The notes below the pieces were generated by a model. It searched no databases. It saw only the letters and a list, made by a program, of their open reading frames with translations, and was not told the origin of the DNA. The position numbers were made by a program, and so were the translations under genes. From assembly GCA_017483235.1 (NCBI GenBank), contig JAFULE010000149.1, positions 1 through 7,853 of the forward strand: 7,853 nt of DNA, read 5' to 3'. This document shows, in pieces, positions 5,850-7,853 of the stretch (the first letter of the stretch is position 1; every line of letters starts with the position of its first letter). The DNA is from Faecalibacterium sp. (GTDB lineage: Bacteria > Bacillota > Clostridia > Oscillospirales > Ruminococcaceae).

Positions 5850-5886
5850 AAAGCCCGGTCTGACATTGTGTCAGACCGGGCTTTTT
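5850..5886 (+). terminator. Terminator between convergent gdhA and the MerR-RDD gene
   Basis: A perfect 16-bp stem (5850-5865 with 5869-5884) with a TTG loop is followed by T residues to 5886. On the plus strand this is an efficient terminator for gdhA. On the minus strand the stem is followed only by TTTGCTG, so it would stop the opposing transcript less well. It is the only hairpin between the two stop codons. Confidence 0.93.
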
Positions 5887-5890
5887 GCCG

Positions 5891-7477
5891 TCAGGGCAGT
5901 TTTTCCAGTACAAATTCACCGCACAGATAGGCCTTGTCCTCCCAACCGTCCTCGGTCAGGTAAAACCCCAGCTGGCCGGTTCCCTCGGGGATCTGGTACC
6001 CATGGTTTTCGAAGCGGTAGGTCAGCCGCACACCGCAGCTTTCGAAGGTGTAATTCTGCAGCGATTTTTCCTCCAGATCATCATACAGATCGTTTTTTAC
6101 CACCACAGTCCAAAGATTCGCCTCGGGTTGAGCCGCAGCAAAGCTGAGCATAGCAAGCTGCACCGCCGCATCCGGGGGCGAAGCCCAGAAACCGCTGCTT
6201 CGCCATTGATATGTAATGCGATGGACCATACCGTCTGCCCCGGTTTCAATGGCAAACTGCGGCTCGTCGTTGGGATCCTGCAGCTCGCCGTCCACATAGA
6301 CCACGTAGTTATTCCGACGTACCCAACTGCCGTCGGGCTGCAGCAGGTCGAAGCTGTAGTTCATGCAGTCCACATAGCGGTTGAAATTGTTGGCAAACTG
6401 CTGTGCCGTTACACCGGATTCGCTGCGATAGCGGGGCATCAGCCCATTCAAGGTGAACAGCAGGCCGCCTGCAAACAATGCAGCCCACAGCAGAACGCCC
6501 GCCGTGACCCGCCAGCGCTTTTCGTCCCGGATGAGGTAGCGCTCGCCGTATTCCTGCCAGTTGTTGCCGCCGTTCCACGCCTCGTTGTAGCTTTTCCACA
6601 GCCGCCACAGCGAAAACGGAGGAATGTTGGCCCCCATGCCCCCGGTAAATACCCGCCAGGTACGGATCAGGCCTTCGGAATAATCAAAGGGGTAGCCGCC
6701 CTTCTGCTGCAGCCGCAGCCCCAGAAGCCACTTGCCCGGAGTGGTGCGCAGCCACCGCAGCAGCAGCGGCTCAACAAACAACATCATAAGAACCGGCATA
6801 AAGCCCAGTACCAGCTCTGCCAATGCATTCTGCAGCGGCCACAGCTGAAACACGCCGTGCAGCAAAGCGTGCAGCAAAAAGCTGTACAGCATCAGATCCA
6901 GCCAGCGGGCCAGAAACCGCCGCCCGGCCATGCCCTGCAGCTTCTGCCAGCCGGGGGGCAAAACCTCGGGCGGAACCGCGGTTTTCTCTGTCTCTTCGGC
7001 AAAGCCTGGACGATAATTCTGCTGCTGTTTCAGCAGCTCGGTGCGGCGGGGCACCGCAGTGTAAACCGGCGGCGAAACAACCGGCGGCTGCTGTGCTGCC
7101 GCCTGCCCGGCCAGCTGCTGCACCTGCGCCAGATATTTTTCGGCGTTCAGGGTCTGATAGCTGGCCTGCTCGGCCCGCAGGCTGGCGCACACCTGCCGGG
7201 CCGCCCCGGCCTGTGCCGCGCCGGCCGCCAACTCGTCCATACGGGCAGCCAGCACATCGGGCAGTGATTCTTCCCCGGTTTGCAGCCGGCGGATGGTTTC
7301 CACCGGCAGGCCCAGCTGACGCAGCAGCCGGATCTTATTCAGCGCTTCCAGATCTTCCGGCGAGTAATCCCGGTAACCGTTTTGCTGGCGTACTGGGGCA
7401 AGAAGACCCTGCTGCTCGTAATAGCGAATGTTGGCGCGGGGGATCCCACTTTGTTCTTCGATCTGCTTGATGTTCAT
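5891..7477 (-). CDS. MerR-type HTH fused to an RDD membrane domain
   Basis: This is a 528-residue multidomain protein. Residues 1-70 form a MerR winged-helix DNA-binding head: MNIKQIEEQSGI, then IRYYEQQGLL (17-26) and GYRDYS (34-39). Residues 72-128 are Ala/Gln-rich and helical, suiting the MerR dimerisation coil. A Pro-rich linker spans about 130-175. Next is an RDD domain: the RFLARWLD motif (187-194) begins helix 1 (about 191-210), helix 2 is about 219-240, and the TTPGKWLLGLRL signature is at 245-256. Another clear helix follows at about 324-345. The last 180 residues are aromatic-rich and unassigned, with Cys371, Cys481 and Cys519. If three helices cross the membrane the C-terminus is outside; with four it is inside. 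I infer a membrane-tethered one-component regulator. The start at 7477 follows AAAGGGGG by 8 bases; the in-frame extension to 7546 would run through the promoter. It converges on gdhA. Confidence 0.88.
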   Translation of the reverse strand: MNIKQIEEQSGIPRANIRYYEQQGLLAPVRQQNGYRDYSPEDLEALNKIRLLRQLGLPVETIRRLQTGEESLPDVLAARMDELAAGAAQAGAARQVCASLRAEQASYQTLNAEKYLAQVQQLAGQAAAQQPPVVSPPVYTAVPRRTELLKQQQNYRPGFAEETEKTAVPPEVLPPGWQKLQGMAGRRFLARWLDLMLYSFLLHALLHGVFQLWPLQNALAELVLGFMPVLMMLFVEPLLLRWLRTTPGKWLLGLRLQQKGGYPFDYSEGLIRTWRVFTGGMGANIPPFSLWRLWKSYNEAWNGGNNWQEYGERYLIRDEKRWRVTAGVLLWAALFAGGLLFTLNGLMPRYRSESGVTAQQFANNFNRYVDCMNYSFDLLQPDGSWVRRNNYVVYVDGELQDPNDEPQFAIETGADGMVHRITYQWRSSGFWASPPDAAVQLAMLSFAAAQPEANLWTVVVKNDLYDDLEEKSLQNYTFESCGVRLTYRFENHGYQIPEGTGQLGFYLTEDGWEDKAYLCGEFVLEKLP

Positions 7478-7485
7478 GCATTGCG

Positions 7486-7493
7486 CCCCCTTT
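7486..7493 (-). promoter_or_regulatory. Ribosome binding site of the MerR-RDD gene
   Basis: AAAGGGGG on the minus strand lies 8 bases before the ATG at 7477. It sits almost at the predicted transcription start (near 7494), so the leader is only about 17 bases long. Confidence 0.8.
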
Positions 7494-7500
7494 CCAGCCC

Positions 7501-7531
7501 AGTATAAGGTATCAAGCCGCTTTACAGTCAA
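7501..7531 (-). promoter_or_regulatory. Promoter of the MerR-RDD gene with 19-base spacer
   Basis: On the minus strand, TTGACT (7526-7531) and TATACT (7501-7506) are separated by 19 bases rather than 17. A spacer of this length is the hallmark of promoters remodelled by MerR activators, which bind the spacer. The spacer contains AAGCGGCTT, a 4-base inverted repeat around a central G, flanked by GTA and TAC as a looser outer dyad. I infer autoregulation by the encoded MerR head. Confidence 0.7.
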
Positions 7532-7553
7532 GCTAAGCAGCCACATTTTTTAT

Positions 7554-7590
7554 AAAAACACGCGCGCAGAGCCTTTTGGCCCTGCGCGCG
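7554..7590 (-). terminator. Intrinsic terminator of the PASTA-domain gene
   Basis: On the minus strand a 13-bp GC-rich stem (7578-7590 with 7561-7573, one G-T wobble) closes an AAAA loop and is followed by TGTTTTTAT. It separates the PASTA gene from the MerR-RDD promoter. Confidence 0.93.
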
Positions 7591-7596
7591 GCTTGG

Positions 7597-7853
7597 TCAG
7601 TTCAGATCTTCCTCTACTGCGGGGGTGGGCGCAGGAGTTGGGGCCGCCGTGGGCTCGGGGGTTGGGGTGGGGGTGATTACCACATCCCGGTCGGCAGCAA
7701 TATACACCGTAACCGTGGTGCCGGTAAGCACCTGCTGATCGGGCTTGACATCACATTTTACCACACAGCCGCTGGCGTAGCTGCCGTCGTTTTCCATCAC
7801 ATACACCGCTGCAGCCAATCCGGCCTTGCGCAGTTCGGCCACCGCGTCCACCT
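7597..7853 (-). CDS. PASTA-domain protein, C-terminal end only (PrkC kinase or PASTA PBP)
   Basis: Only the last 85 or so codons are in the window; the gene continues past the right edge. The visible part begins inside a PASTA domain: V-D-A-V-A-E-L-R-K-A-G-L, then a V-x-x-x-D-V-x-P turn and LTGTTVTVYIAAD. PASTA domains bind muropeptides or the cell wall outside the membrane. It ends with a low-complexity Pro/Thr/Ala tail of PTP-type repeats and a short acidic end (EEDLN). In Clostridia, C-terminal PASTA repeats occur mainly in the PrkC-type Ser/Thr kinase and in some class B penicillin-binding proteins. The kinase is the more likely host, but the catalytic part is not visible. A strong terminator follows the stop codon, so this is the last gene of its transcription unit. 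Confidence 0.8.
   Translation of the reverse strand, partial: VDAVAELRKAGLAAAVYVMENDGSYASGCVVKCDVKPDQQVLTGTTVTVYIAADRDVVITPTPTPEPTAAPTPAPTPAVEEDLN

Noticed and set aside
5885..7267. A 460-codon plus-strand open frame antisense to the MerR-RDD gene.
   Set aside because: The composition is Gln/His/Pro-rich without motifs, and the opposite strand encodes clear MerR and RDD signatures.
1..7853. CRISPR arrays, insertion sequences, integrases or prophage genes.
   Set aside because: I looked for spaced direct repeats, terminal inverted repeats and transposase or integrase motifs and found none; the only tandem repeat is the pair in the tRNA leader.

Overview
The window reads as chromosomal core-genome DNA from a GC-rich, low-motility-type Firmicute of class Clostridia. 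The best guess is an Oscillospirales/Ruminococcaceae gut anaerobe of the Faecalibacterium–Gemmiger–Subdoligranulum kind. This rests on the gene families (SpoVB-type flippase, Mrp with an N-terminal Cys cluster, GdhA-type glutamate dehydrogenase, PASTA protein), strong AAGGAG/AAAGGGGG ribosome binding sites, GC-rich codons and compact intrinsic terminators. The taxonomic call is inference. I see no transposase, integrase, phage gene or CRISPR array.

Layout from left to right: (1) a type I L-asparaginase gene on the minus strand, running off the left edge; (2) a tRNA-Leu(CAG) gene on the minus strand with its own terminator, a structured leader and a perfect-consensus promoter; (3) a 519-residue SpoVB/MATE-like flippase gene on the minus strand, whose last codons overlap the tRNA promoter; (4) a divergent Mrp/NBP35 ATPase gene on the plus strand, then a terminator and a small four-helix membrane protein gene; (5) gdhA on the plus strand with its own promoter and strong terminators on both sides; (6) convergent to gdhA, a minus-strand gene for an unusual protein that joins a MerR DNA-binding head to an RDD membrane domain and an unassigned C-terminal domain; (7) at the right edge, the 3' end of a minus-strand gene ending in a PASTA domain and a Pro/Thr-rich tail, probably a PrkC-type Ser/Thr kinase or a PASTA penicillin-binding protein.

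Most genes look like independent transcription units, each with a readable promoter and/or hairpin–U-tract terminator. Two touch nitrogen and glutamate metabolism (asparaginase, which releases ammonia from asparagine, and GdhA, which fixes ammonia into glutamate), but nothing in the sequence shows that they are co-regulated. Two others concern the cell envelope (the flippase and the PASTA protein).

The most interesting signals are: the membrane-anchored MerR–RDD fusion with a 19-bp-spacer promoter typical of MerR autoregulation; the Lys-rich tail of the flippase, encoded by phased A-tracts that sit where an UP element of the tRNA promoter should be; and a pair of repeated hairpins with a compensatory base-pair change in the tRNA leader.
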